The position numbers and the translations under genes were made by a program. 64,000 nucleotides of DNA, taken from positions 62,001 to 126,000 of the forward strand of contig NZ_JAHRED010000006.1 in NCBI RefSeq assembly GCF_019084045.1. Direction: 5' to 3'. Position 1 is the first letter of the stretch, and the number at the start of each line of letters is the position of its first letter. The DNA comes from Paeniglutamicibacter quisquiliarum. GTDB lineage: Bacteria > Actinomycetota > Actinomycetes > Actinomycetales > Micrococcaceae. Shown piece after piece: positions 52,544 to 61,575 of this stretch. The notes beneath the pieces are model-generated. The model was not told the origin of the DNA. It ran no database searches and saw only the letters and a list, made by a program, of their open reading frames with translations.

Positions 52544-52915
52544 ATGGCTACTATCAATATCACCGAGTCTGAGTTCACGACGACGTTGGAAGAAAACGAC
52601 ATTGTCTTCGTGGATTTTTGGGCGGCGTGGTGCGGACCCTGCCGCCAATTCGCCCCGGTCTATGACGACATTTCCGAGAAGTACCCCGATGTGAAATTCG
52701 CCAAGGTGGACACCGAGGCCGAACAGGGCCTGGCACGCGCCGCGAACATCACCTCAATCCCGACGCTGATGGCCTTCCGCGACAAGGTGCTGGTCTTCTC
52801 GCAGCCCGGCGCGATGAACGCCTCGCAGCTCGATGACCTGGTTGTGGCCGTCAAGGGCATCGACATGCAGCAGGTGCACGCACAGATCGCCGAGCAAGAG
52901 GCCCAGGCCCAGTAG
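52544..52915 (+). CDS. trxA: Thioredoxin
   Basis: Cytoplasmic thiol-disulfide reductant of 123 aa. The active site WCGPC is at residues 29-33 in FWAAWCGPCRQFAPVYDD, with the cis-Pro region at ITSIPTLMAF. The C-terminus has a 15-residue Gln/Glu/Ala-rich tail beyond the usual fold. ATG 52544 lies six bases after TACCGT and has no ribosome binding site, so the mRNA is probably leaderless. The in-frame extension upstream is not supported. Confidence 0.93.
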   Translation: MATINITESEFTTTLEENDIVFVDFWAAWCGPCRQFAPVYDDISEKYPDVKFAKVDTEAEQGLARAANITSIPTLMAFRDKVLVFSQPGAMNASQLDDLVVAVKGIDMQQVHAQIAEQEAQAQ

Positions 52916-52932
52916 CTTTCTCCCTGGCGGCC

Positions 52933-53925
52933 CTAGCGGCGCCGGTGGTCCATCGGCGCCAGGCGCGGGCCAAAGGCCTGCTTGCGGTGCCCGGACAACC
53001 CGATCAAGCGCACCACGCGCTGGCGATGCCCGGAGAAGGGTTCCAGCAACTCGAGCATCCCGGCGTCGTCGACCCGGCGTCCGGTGAGCACCTGCCCGAC
53101 GAAGGCGGCGAGGTGGAAATCGCCCACCGAGACGTAGTCTGCGGCACCATGGGTGCGCTGCAGGACCTCGGCGATGCTCCACGGTCCCACGCCGGGAAGC
53201 GATGCCAGCGCCGCGGACAACGTTCCGGCACCCATGGTGTTCTCCCGTCTGGCCCCCAGCTCCAGCAATGCCCAGCGCTCGAGGGCGGGGGCCGCCACGG
53301 CGGCCCGGAGCGCGGTGGCCGAACGCTTGGAATCAACGCGGGCCTGGTGCCACTGCCACGGTCGCAGCGAGCGGACGGCCGCCGGCGTCGGCGGCAGGCG
53401 CATGCCGGACGGGGCGGGGCCCGGGGGCAATTCGCCGACGGCCAGGCAGAGGTAGCGCCAGGCGAAGTTGGCCTCGAGCACCGTGACTTTCTGTTCCAGG
53501 ATCGCCGGAAGCAGGGCATCGAAGATGCGCCCGGTGGAGGGGAACCGCAGCCCCGGATTGGATTTCCGGCTGCTGGCCACGACCGGGTGCAACCGGCCCC
53601 TGGTTTCCGGGGAATCGAAGGCGCTCCAGTCGTCATAGGCCCCCAGCAGGTGCAGGCCACGCTCCACCGCGTGTGCGGATCCCGGGCCCCAGGCCCTGAG
53701 CAAGACTTCCGCATGCAGTCCCACCGAACGGGTGGCCAACAGGGTGACGGGACCGGCAGGGGTGTGGAAACACAACCATGCACCGGTGTCCCCGACCTGG
53801 GTCGCCGGATCCCCGGTGCCGCGTTGCAGGATGCCCAGGGACTGGCGCAGGGAATAGGGCCCGTGCGGCCTCCAGGAGGCCTGCGCGTCGCATGCCGGCA
53901 ACGGGGTCGAGGGGGTAAGGGGCAT
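52933..53925 (-). CDS. DNA-3-methyladenine glycosylase-like HhH-GPD protein (AlkA type)
   Basis: Base-excision repair glycosylase of 330 aa. The HhH-GPD core is LASLPGVGPWSIAEVLQRTHGAADYVSVGDFHL, where the Asp of VGDFHL is the catalytic residue and no Fe-S cluster cysteines follow. The helical part begins near LLPAILEQKVTVLEANFAWRYL. It removes alkylated bases by family analogy. The start ATG is six bases after GAGTAT on the minus strand. Its stop is 17 bp from the convergent thioredoxin stop. Confidence 0.85.
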   Translation of the reverse strand: MPLTPSTPLPACDAQASWRPHGPYSLRQSLGILQRGTGDPATQVGDTGAWLCFHTPAGPVTLLATRSVGLHAEVLLRAWGPGSAHAVERGLHLLGAYDDWSAFDSPETRGRLHPVVASSRKSNPGLRFPSTGRIFDALLPAILEQKVTVLEANFAWRYLCLAVGELPPGPAPSGMRLPPTPAAVRSLRPWQWHQARVDSKRSATALRAAVAAPALERWALLELGARRENTMGAGTLSAALASLPGVGPWSIAEVLQRTHGAADYVSVGDFHLAAFVGQVLTGRRVDDAGMLELLEPFSGHRQRVVRLIGLSGHRKQAFGPRLAPMDHRRR

Positions 53926-54021
53926 GCATCCATACTCTCATCGGCACCGGCCCTTCCAGCGCATGAAGAATCACTACGAACGGCGTCGGGAATGTGACGG
54001 GGCGCCGGTAGAGTGAGCGCC

Positions 54022-55398
54022 ATGAAGTATGCGCGCACAGTCCTGGACCTGATTGGGAACACCCCGCTGGTCAAGCTCAATTCGGTCACCGCCGGCATCG
54101 AGGCAACCATCCTCGTCAAGCTGGAATACCTGAACCCCGGCGGGTCCATCAAGGACCGGATCGCCCTGAAAATGGTGGAAAACGCAGAGGCCGACGGGAA
54201 GCTGCTTCCGGGCGGCACCATCGTTGAGCCCACCAGCGGCAACACCGGGGTGGGACTGGCCATGGTCGGCCAGCTCAAGGGCTACAAGACCATCTTCGTG
54301 ACCCCGGACAAGGTCGGGGAGGAAAAGCGCGACGTGCTGCGCGCCTATGGCGCCGAGGTGGTGGTGACCCCCACCGCGGTGGCACCCGATTCCCCCGAGT
54401 CCTATTACGGCGTTTCGGACCGCCTGGTGCGCGAGATCCCCGGGGCGTACAAGCCCGACCAGTTCTCCAACCCCGCGGCCCCGGAGAGCCACTACGAGTC
54501 CACGGGTCCGGAAATCTGGAACGACACCGACGGCACGCTGACCCATGTGGTCATCAGCGCCGGCACCGGCGGCACCATCACCGGCACCGGGCGCTACCTC
54601 AAGGAAATCTCCGCCGACCGCTCCTCCGGCCCGGTCAAGGTCATCAGCGTCGACCCGGACGGCTCGGTCTACTCCGGCGGCACGGGCCGCCCCTACTTCG
54701 TCGAGGGCGTCGGCGAGGACATGTGGCCGGGCAACTACGACCCGGCGGTCCCCGACGAGGTCATCGCCGTGACCGACGCGGACGCATTCGCGATGACCCG
54801 CCGCCTGGCCAAGGAGGAGGGCCTGCTGGTCGGGGGTTCCTCCGGCATGGCGGTGGTCGCGGCCCTGCAGGCGGCCAAGGACCTTCCGGCAGAGGCAGTG
54901 GTCGTGGTGATCCTGCCCGACGGCGGGCGCGGCTACCTGGGCAAGATCTTCAACGACTCCTGGATGCGCTCCTACGGCTTCCTGCGCGACGACTCGGCGG
55001 ACACCGTGGGACAGCTGCTCGCGGCCAAGCCGAAGGACCTGCCGGACCTGGTCCACACGCACCTGAAGGAGACCGTCCGCGACGCCATCGGCGTGATGAA
55101 CGAGTACGGCGTCTCGGCCCTGCCGGTGCTCTCCGCCGAGCCCCCGGTCCGCCTCGGCGAGGTGCGCGGCTACATCGACGAGCGCACGCTGACCGAAAAG
55201 CTCTTCCGCAACGAGATCGCCCTGACCGACCCGGTGGGCCCGCTGGTGACCACCGCGCTGCCGCTGATCGGCATCCACGAAACCATCGACCGCGCCAAGG
55301 AACGGCTCTCGGAGCACGACGCCCTGCTGGTCACCGACGACGGGGCCGCGGTCGGGGTCATCACCCGCCACGACCTGCTGACCTACCTCACCCACTAA
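54022..55398 (+). CDS. cbs: Cystathionine beta-synthase
   Basis: PLP enzyme (458 aa) condensing serine with homocysteine to cystathionine. The PLP Lys is K44 in NPGGSIKDRIA, the phosphate-binding loop is SAGTGGTITGTGRYL, and the substrate loop is PTSGNTGVGLAM. Two C-terminal CBS domains (from about residue 340) distinguish it from cysteine synthase; no haem-binding N-terminus is present. ATG 54022 is seven bases after TAGAGT, so the mRNA may be leaderless. The cystathionine lyase gene follows 18 bp later, making a reverse transsulfuration pair. Confidence 0.93.
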   Translation: MKYARTVLDLIGNTPLVKLNSVTAGIEATILVKLEYLNPGGSIKDRIALKMVENAEADGKLLPGGTIVEPTSGNTGVGLAMVGQLKGYKTIFVTPDKVGEEKRDVLRAYGAEVVVTPTAVAPDSPESYYGVSDRLVREIPGAYKPDQFSNPAAPESHYESTGPEIWNDTDGTLTHVVISAGTGGTITGTGRYLKEISADRSSGPVKVISVDPDGSVYSGGTGRPYFVEGVGEDMWPGNYDPAVPDEVIAVTDADAFAMTRRLAKEEGLLVGGSSGMAVVAALQAAKDLPAEAVVVVILPDGGRGYLGKIFNDSWMRSYGFLRDDSADTVGQLLAAKPKDLPDLVHTHLKETVRDAIGVMNEYGVSALPVLSAEPPVRLGEVRGYIDERTLTEKLFRNEIALTDPVGPLVTTALPLIGIHETIDRAKERLSEHDALLVTDDGAAVGVITRHDLLTYLTH

Positions 55399-55416
55399 GA
55401 AAGTTGGCTCCCAGAC

Positions 55417-56574
55417 ATGACTGAGAACATCCCAGGATTCAACACCCGCGCCGTGCACGCCGGGCAGGAATTCGAGCCGCGCACCGGGGCAGTGGTCCCG
55501 CCGCTGCACTTCTCCTCGACCTACGCCCAGGACGGCATCGGGAACCTGCGCGCCGGCTACGAGTACGGCCGCGGCGGCAACCCCACCCGCGACGCCCTGC
55601 AGGAGCAGCTCGCCGCGCTGGAAAACGGCACCCACGCCTACTCGTTCTCCTCCGGCCTGGCCGCCGAGGACTCGCTGATCCGCGCGCTGGCCGAACCCGG
55701 TGACCACATCGTGCTGGGCAACGACGCCTACGGCGGAACCTACCGGCTGATTTCCAAGGTCCTGGGCGGCTGGGGGATCGGCAACACGCCGGTGGACATG
55801 TCCGACCACGCGGCGCTGAAGGCGGCCGTCGCGGCAAACAAGACCAAGCTGGTCTGGGTGGAGACGCCGTCGAACCCGATGATGCGCATCTCGGACATCG
55901 CCGCCATCGCCGAGATCGCCCACGCCGCCGGCGCCCTGCTGGTGGTGGACAACACCTTTGCCTCCCCGTACCTGCAGCAGCCGCTGGATCTGGGCGCGGA
56001 CGTCGTGGTGCACTCCACCACCAAGTACATCGGCGGGCACTCCGACGTGGTCGGCGGCGCCATCGTGGTCAAGGACCCGGTGCTGGCCGAGGCCATCGGC
56101 TTCATCCAGTTCGCCGTCGGCGCGGTCTCCGGCCCGATGGACGCGTTCCTGACCACCCGCGGCCTGAAGACCCTCGGCGTGCGCATGCGCACCCACTCGG
56201 AAAACGCGATGGCCGTGGCCCAGTGGCTGGCGCAGCGCCCCGAGGTCGAGGCCGTGCACTACCCGGGCCTCGAATCGCACCCGGGCCACGAACTGGCCAA
56301 GGCGCAGATGCGCGACTTCGGCGGCATGGTCTCGGTGCAGTTCGCCGGCGGCGAGGACGCGGCGCGCATCGTGGCCGAGGCCACCCGCGTGTTCACCCTG
56401 GCCGAGTCCCTGGGCGGCATCGAGTCGCTGATGAACTACCCCTCGGAAATGACCCACGCCTCGGTCAAGGGCACCGAACTGGCGGTGCCGGTGAACCTGC
56501 TGCGCCTCTCGGTGGGCATCGAGGACGTCCAGGATCTCATCGCGGACCTCGACCAGGCCTTCGCCAAGTTGTAG
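55417..56574 (+). CDS. Cystathionine gamma-lyase / gamma-synthase
   Basis: Cys/Met-metabolism PLP enzyme of 385 aa. The PLP Lys is K203 in HSTTKYIGGHSDVVGG, with YEYGRGGNPTR and SSGLAAEDSLIRAL earlier and SLGGIESLMNYPSEMTHAS late. Sequence alone does not separate gamma-lyase from gamma-synthase (MetB). The operon with cystathionine beta-synthase argues for gamma-lyase, completing homocysteine-to-cysteine conversion. An AAGAAAG-like weak ribosome binding site lies upstream. Confidence 0.9.
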   Translation: MTENIPGFNTRAVHAGQEFEPRTGAVVPPLHFSSTYAQDGIGNLRAGYEYGRGGNPTRDALQEQLAALENGTHAYSFSSGLAAEDSLIRALAEPGDHIVLGNDAYGGTYRLISKVLGGWGIGNTPVDMSDHAALKAAVAANKTKLVWVETPSNPMMRISDIAAIAEIAHAAGALLVVDNTFASPYLQQPLDLGADVVVHSTTKYIGGHSDVVGGAIVVKDPVLAEAIGFIQFAVGAVSGPMDAFLTTRGLKTLGVRMRTHSENAMAVAQWLAQRPEVEAVHYPGLESHPGHELAKAQMRDFGGMVSVQFAGGEDAARIVAEATRVFTLAESLGGIESLMNYPSEMTHASVKGTELAVPVNLLRLSVGIEDVQDLIADLDQAFAKL

Positions 56575-56592
56575 GCAGCGGGCCGAAACCAA

Positions 56593-56645
56593 ACGGGGGC
56601 CGCGCGCCGGGGGAGCAGTTCACCCCCCCGGGGCGCGGCCCCCGT
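56593..56645. terminator. Hairpin between the cystathionine gene and the amidohydrolase gene
   Basis: ACGGGGGCCGCG pairs with CGCGGCCCCCGT, with an inner CCGGGGG / CCCCCGG. It lies between convergent stops and can serve both. Confidence 0.75.
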
Positions 56646-56659
56646 CCTCGGCGCCCGCC

Positions 56660-57847
56660 TTACTCGGGCACGACCTTGCGCGGTGCCACGACCGGGGTGC
56701 GGGTCCCCGCGTCGTATTCCATGACCTGTTTCCCGCCGATCCACACGCGCAGGGCCCGGGACATCACATCCAGCGGGTCCCCGCTCCACAGCACCAGGTC
56801 CGCATCCTTGCCGGCCTCCAGCGAGCCCAGGCGGTCGGCCAAGCCCAGCACCCTCGCCGGGTTCAGGGTGATCGCCCGCAGCGCGGTCCCGGGATCCAGG
56901 CCCTCCTTCACCGCCAGCGTGCACTGGTGGACCAGGAAGTTGATCGGGACCACCGGGTGGTCGGTGATGATCGAGATCTCGACCCCGGCCTCGGCGAGCC
57001 GGCGCGGGTTGGCCAGCGACCGGCCGCGCAGCTCGACCTTCGACTTGGTGGTGAACAGCGGGCCGATGAGCACCGGCACCTTCCGCTCGGCGACCACGTC
57101 GGCGACGACGTGGGCCTCGGTGCCGTGGTCAAGGACCAGCTCGTAGCCGAACTCCGCGGCCAGGCGCAGGGCCGTGGCCACGTCATCGGCACGGTGGCAG
57201 TGCTGGCGCCACGGGATCTCCCGGCGCAGCACCATGCCCAGGGCCTCGAGCCTCGCATCGCGCTTGGCCGGGTCGCGGGCGGCCAGGTAGTCCTGTGCCT
57301 CGATGAACGCCTGGCGGATGACCATCGCGGTGCCCAGCCGGGTGGAGGGGGTCTTGTCCTTGGCGCCGTAGATGCGCTTGGGGTTCTCCCCGAGGGCGGA
57401 CTTGATGCCGCTGGGGGACCGCAGCACCATCTCGTCGACCCGGCGCCCGTGCGTGTGGATGGCCGCAGTCTGCCCGCCGATCGGGTTCCCCGACCCGGGG
57501 TTCACGTTCACTGTCGTCACCCCGCCGGCCAGGGCGTCGTCGAAGCCGGGGTCGAAGGGGTCGATGGCATCCAGGGCACGGACCGCAGCCATGTTCGGGT
57601 CGGTCATCTCGTTCACGTCCGACCCGGCCTCGTGCTCGCCCTCCGGGTGCATGCCCAGGTGGACGTGCGCATCGATGAACCCGGGCAGCAGCCACGCGCC
57701 TTCGGCATCAAAGACGGGAGTGTCCTCGGGGATCGGCAGATCGGGACCCAACGCGGCGATCGCCGCGTCCTTGACGATGAGGCTGCCGGTGAAGTTCTCC
57801 CCGGAGATGGGCACGATGAACGCATTGGTGATGGCAAAAGTACTCAT
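56660..57847 (-). CDS. Amidohydrolase family protein (imidazolonepropionase-like)
   Basis: Metal-dependent TIM-barrel hydrolase of 395 aa. Metal ligands are seen in PGFIDAHVHLGMH (HxH), HCHRADD, VLDHGTEAH, and the Asp in SIITDHPVV. The C-terminus returns to the small beta domain (LEAGKDADLVLWSGDPLDVMSR). This is the imidazolonepropionase-like or prolidase-like group; the substrate is not evident. ATG 57847 (MSTFAITN) is preferred over an in-frame start 12 codons earlier. A small membrane protein gene lies 58 bp upstream on the same strand. Confidence 0.88.
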   Translation of the reverse strand: MSTFAITNAFIVPISGENFTGSLIVKDAAIAALGPDLPIPEDTPVFDAEGAWLLPGFIDAHVHLGMHPEGEHEAGSDVNEMTDPNMAAVRALDAIDPFDPGFDDALAGGVTTVNVNPGSGNPIGGQTAAIHTHGRRVDEMVLRSPSGIKSALGENPKRIYGAKDKTPSTRLGTAMVIRQAFIEAQDYLAARDPAKRDARLEALGMVLRREIPWRQHCHRADDVATALRLAAEFGYELVLDHGTEAHVVADVVAERKVPVLIGPLFTTKSKVELRGRSLANPRRLAEAGVEISIITDHPVVPINFLVHQCTLAVKEGLDPGTALRAITLNPARVLGLADRLGSLEAGKDADLVLWSGDPLDVMSRALRVWIGGKQVMEYDAGTRTPVVAPRKVVPE

Positions 57848-57905
57848 GAAGGCACTCTTCCATGGATTGTCGCCCGGGAACACGCCCGGGCCGGCAAGCG
57901 GCGGT

Positions 57906-58343
57906 TCAGCCGGCGTTTTCCCGCTTGCGGCGTTGGCGTTCGGCCTTGCGCTGCGCGCGGGCGGCCTTGGATTGCGGGGCGAAGTACTTCACGGTGCCGG
58001 GGCTGAAAAGCAGGGCGACTCCCACCAGCAGCAGCGCGCCGAAGATGCCCACCCGCACGCCGCGGGTCAGCAGCGGGACACCCACGATGACCCCGCACCA
58101 GATCAGGGACATCCGGCCGGCGAGCTTCCCGCGCCAGAGCTGGAGGGTGCAAAAGCCGATGACCAGGCCGAGGCCCACCAATGCGATGCCGGCGCCCCAG
58201 AAGCCGGGGGCCTCGTTGCCGGGGCGCGCGGTTGCATTGAGGAAGAAACCGCCGGCGAAGGCCACCGCGGATAGCGCGGCGGCGGTCCACCACCAGCGGG
58301 CGACACGCAGCGAGGTCGGGAGCGCCGATTTCACGTTCTTCAC
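57906..58343 (-). CDS. Small integral membrane protein of unknown function
   Basis: A 145-aa protein with four likely membrane helices (about residues 17-35, 47-67, 78-95, 97-112). It ends in a strongly basic tail (KAARAQRKAERQRRKREN) that would lie in the cytoplasm. It starts at GTG 58343. It lies upstream of the amidohydrolase gene on the same strand and may be co-transcribed. No function can be given. Confidence 0.7.
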   Translation of the reverse strand: MKNVKSALPTSLRVARWWWTAAALSAVAFAGGFFLNATARPGNEAPGFWGAGIALVGLGLVIGFCTLQLWRGKLAGRMSLIWCGVIVGVPLLTRGVRVGIFGALLLVGVALLFSPGTVKYFAPQSKAARAQRKAERQRRKRENAG

Positions 58344-58466
58344 TCGGCGGCCACGGGATTGTTTTCAGGCTTCTCCATGCACCGCAGGTTACCGGAAGAA
58401 CGCCGCAGTGCGGATTCCGTGGCGCGCCCGGGGTGGTTCTGCACCTTGCCTTATAGGATTTATTCC

Positions 58467-59156
58467 ATGAGTATTTCCCCCGAACCCGGCCGCCCCGAAA
58501 CAGTGCCTGTCGCCACCGGCACCCTGGAGGCGGTCTGCGTTGTCCATGCGCTGAAGCCGGATGCCGGCCCCGTGGGCACCACCGCAATAGACAAGCGGCC
58601 GATCGACGGCCCGGTCAAGGTCCGCAAGATGGGGCTGTACGCGGATGTGCAGGTGGACCGGGAACACCACGGCGGCCACGACCAGGCCGTCTACGCGTAC
58701 TCGCAAGCCGAGGCCGGTCGCTGGGGCGGGGAACTGGGCAGGGAGATTCAGGCCGGCCTGTTCGGGGAGAACCTGCGGGTCTCCGGGATCGACACCACTG
58801 ACGCGGTCGTGGGGGAGCGCTGGGCCATCGGCAAGTCGGTGGTCCTGGAGGTCACCTGCCCGCGGATTCCCTGTTCGACCTTTGCCCGGCACCTGGGGGA
58901 GGAGAACTGGGTGCGCCGCTTCACCGAACGCGGGGATGTGGGCTGTTTCCTGAAGGTGGTCCGGACCGGGAAGATCGGTGCCGGTGAGCCGATCGCGGTG
59001 ATCTCGCGGCCCGAACACGGGGTGCGGGTGCGCGATATCTTTGTGGGGCCCACCCCTGAACAGGCCGAACGGTTGCTGGAATACCAACACGCCAGCGGAC
59101 GCCCGCTGCCGGCCAAGGTCCTGCGCACGCTTCCGGAGCCCGAAGCGGGGCAGTGA
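58467..59156 (+). CDS. MOSC domain protein (YiiM-like)
   Basis: A 229-aa MOSC protein. DREHHGGHDQAVYAYSQAE, LFGENLRVSGID and the conserved cysteine region TCPRIPCSTFARHLG match the YiiM group, which reduces N-hydroxylated compounds using a Mo cofactor in studied members. ATG 58467 is seven bases after TAGGAT with no ribosome binding site, so a leaderless start is likely; the 36 upstream in-frame codons are rejected. It is a stand-alone gene. Confidence 0.88.
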   Translation: MSISPEPGRPETVPVATGTLEAVCVVHALKPDAGPVGTTAIDKRPIDGPVKVRKMGLYADVQVDREHHGGHDQAVYAYSQAEAGRWGGELGREIQAGLFGENLRVSGIDTTDAVVGERWAIGKSVVLEVTCPRIPCSTFARHLGEENWVRRFTERGDVGCFLKVVRTGKIGAGEPIAVISRPEHGVRVRDIFVGPTPEQAERLLEYQHASGRPLPAKVLRTLPEPEAGQ

Positions 59157-59462
59157 CACGGGCGCCAAATGCGCAATCGAGGCACATCATAGACCGGCTG
59201 GGAGTGGCGTGTGCGCAACCTCACCGGGATTAAGTCCCCCAAGTTACGCACGGGGCGATAGTATTAGGTGTTCACTGTATCCGGCTTCCCTCGCATTCTG
59301 CCCAATAATTGAGGCAGGAGCTCGTCGTGTGTGAGCCCGCCAATTGCGTGCGGGTTGTTGCTTTCATAGGGGAGTCGCCGGACCAAAGTGATGCGTCCGA
59401 TTGTGCTGCGGAACCTCGTTGATACGGGGTCTATTCCGCCCCTATGAATGAGGTAATTCTCC
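59157..59462 (+). promoter_or_regulatory. Long leader of the DEAD-box helicase gene
   Basis: About 300 bp without a gene. A -10-like TAGTAT lies near 59260, implying a leader near 190 nt. CATAGGGG (59365-59372) is exactly complementary to CCCCTATG (59439-59446), which abuts the ribosome binding site GAGGT. An out-of-frame ATG at 59444 overlaps the start. Long structured leaders are known on cold-induced DEAD-box helicase genes. Confidence 0.5.
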
Positions 59463-61499
59463 GTGTCTTCCGACATGCCCGAAAACCAGCCCACCGCCGA
59501 AACCAAGACCGAAGAAGATTCGATTCTCTTCACCGATCTGGGCCTCGACGGCCGCGTCCTCGCCGCCGTCTCCGATCTGGGCTACGAAAAGCCCTCCCCG
59601 ATCCAGGCTGCGACCATCCCGCTGCTGCTCGAAGGCCGCGACGTCGTCGGCGTTGCACAGACCGGCACCGGCAAGACCGCCGCGTTCGCCCTTCCCGCGC
59701 TGTCCAAGATGGCCGAACTTGCCGACCTGAACGGAACCGCACGCAAGACCCAGGTCCTGGTTCTTGCCCCGACCCGTGAACTCGCGCTCCAGGTCGCCGA
59801 GGCCTTCACCTCCTACGCCAAGCACATGGGCGACTTCACCGTCCTTCCCGTGTACGGCGGATCCGCCTACGGCCCGCAGCTTGCAGGCCTGCGCCGCGGC
59901 GCCCAGGTTGTCGTCGGCACCCCGGGCCGCGTCATCGACCACATCAACAAGGGTTCCCTGGACCTCTCGGACCTGCAGTACGTGGTCCTTGATGAGGCCG
60001 ACGAAATGCTGCGCATGGGCTTCGCCGAAGAGGTCGACAAGATCCTCGAGGCCACCCCGGAAGAGAAGCAGGTCGTGCTGTTCTCGGCCACCATGCCTTC
60101 CTCGATCCGCCGCATCTCCAAGCAGTACCTGCGCAACCCGCAGGAAGTCTCGGTCAAGTCGAACACCTCGACCGGCACCAACATCCGCCAGCGCTACGTG
60201 CAGGTCATGGGAGCCCACAAGCTCGACGCCATGACCCGCATCCTGGAGTCTGAAAAGTCCGAAGGCGTTATCGCCTTCGTGCGCACCAAGATGGCAACCG
60301 AGGACCTGGCCGACAAGCTCAAGTCCCGCGGCTTCACCGCCGCAGCCATCAACGGCGACATCCCGCAGCAGCAGCGCGAGCGCACCATCGAGAACCTCCG
60401 CGATGGCAAGATCGACATCCTGGTTGCCACCGACGTCGCGGCCCGCGGCCTTGACGTTGAGCGCGTGTCCCACGTGATCAACTTCGACATCCCGCACGAC
60501 ACCGAGTCCTACGTTCACCGCATCGGCCGCACCGGCCGTGCAGGCCGCTCGGGCGACGCGATCCTCTTCATGACCCCGCGCGAAAAGTACTTGCTGCGTG
60601 CCATCGAAAAGGCCACCCGCCAGACGGTCGAGCACATGCACCTGCCGAGCGTCGACGCCGTGAACGACAAGCGCCTGGCCAAGTTCGCCGACCAGATCGG
60701 TGAGACCATCTCCTCGCAGGACCTCACGGTCTTCCGCAACCTGGTGGAGAAGTACTCGGCCGAGCACGAGGACATCACCGAGGTCGAGATCGCCGCGGCG
60801 CTTGCCCACATGGCACAGGGCGGCCGCCCGCTGCTCATGCAGGAACTTCCGGTTGCCCCGGCCAAGCAGGCACGCCTTGCAGGCGGCGGCAAGGACGGCT
60901 TCGGCTCCCGCGGCCCGTCCCGCGCCCTGACCGAAGGCAACGCCACCTACCGCCTCGCGGTGGGACGTCGCCAGCGCGTCATGCCCGGCTCCATCGTTGG
61001 CGCACTTGCCAACGAAGGCGGCCTGACCTCCGCCCAGATCGGCGGCATCGACATCCGTGCCGACCACACCCTGGTGGAACTGCCGGCAGACCTGTCCTCC
61101 GAGCAGCTCCGCTCGCTTTCCCGCACCCGCATCGGCGGCGAGCTGATCCACCTTGAGCTGGACAACGGCCGCAGCCCGAAGTCCGACCGCGAGGGTGGCC
61201 GCGAAGGCGGCTACCAGGGTGGCGGACGCGGCGGCTACGGCGGAGGCCGCGGCGGTGGCGGCGGCTACCAGGGTGGCGCACGCAGCGGTGGCGGCGGTGG
61301 CTACCGCGGTGGCAACGACCGTCGCACCGAAGGCGGCTCCTCCGAAGGCGGCCGTGGCGGCTACGACCGCAACGCCGGTGGCGAGCGCAGCGGTGGCTAC
61401 CGCGGCAACGCCGGTGCCGGAGAGCGCAGCTTCGGCGGCTCCTCGCGCAAGCCCCGCACCGCCGGTGGCACCGGTGGCCCGCGTCGTCGCGACTACTAA
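59463..61499 (+). CDS. DEAD-box ATP-dependent RNA helicase (DeaD/CsdA-like)
   Basis: RNA helicase of 678 aa for ribosome assembly and mRNA unwinding. The order is Q-motif (FTDLGLDGRVLAAVSDLGY...PSPIQ), motif I AQTGTGKT (Lys71), motif II DEAD (residues 177-180), SAT in LFSATMPSS, motif V VATDVAARGLDVERV and motif VI YVHRIGRTGRAG. An RNA-binding domain (DbpA-like, around AGGSIVGALANEGGLTSAQIG-type sequence) follows, and the tail from about residue 570 is Gly/Arg/Tyr-rich repeats. GTG 59463 has GAGGT eight bases upstream. Confidence 0.94.
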   Translation: MSSDMPENQPTAETKTEEDSILFTDLGLDGRVLAAVSDLGYEKPSPIQAATIPLLLEGRDVVGVAQTGTGKTAAFALPALSKMAELADLNGTARKTQVLVLAPTRELALQVAEAFTSYAKHMGDFTVLPVYGGSAYGPQLAGLRRGAQVVVGTPGRVIDHINKGSLDLSDLQYVVLDEADEMLRMGFAEEVDKILEATPEEKQVVLFSATMPSSIRRISKQYLRNPQEVSVKSNTSTGTNIRQRYVQVMGAHKLDAMTRILESEKSEGVIAFVRTKMATEDLADKLKSRGFTAAAINGDIPQQQRERTIENLRDGKIDILVATDVAARGLDVERVSHVINFDIPHDTESYVHRIGRTGRAGRSGDAILFMTPREKYLLRAIEKATRQTVEHMHLPSVDAVNDKRLAKFADQIGETISSQDLTVFRNLVEKYSAEHEDITEVEIAAALAHMAQGGRPLLMQELPVAPAKQARLAGGGKDGFGSRGPSRALTEGNATYRLAVGRRQRVMPGSIVGALANEGGLTSAQIGGIDIRADHTLVELPADLSSEQLRSLSRTRIGGELIHLELDNGRSPKSDREGGREGGYQGGGRGGYGGGRGGGGGYQGGARSGGGGGYRGGNDRRTEGGSSEGGRGGYDRNAGGERSGGYRGNAGAGERSFGGSSRKPRTAGGTGGPRRRDY

Positions 61500-61516
61500 G
61501 CACTAAATAAACAACG

Positions 61517-61575
61517 ACCCCCGGTGGGGGCGCGTTTCCGGAAACGGGAGGGCGCCGCCGCCGGGGGTTTTGTTT
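61517..61575 (+). terminator. Terminator of the helicase gene
   Basis: ACCCCCGG and CCGGGGG form the outer stem, with an inner GTTTCC-GGAAAC hairpin, then TTTTGTTTG. Confidence 0.8.
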
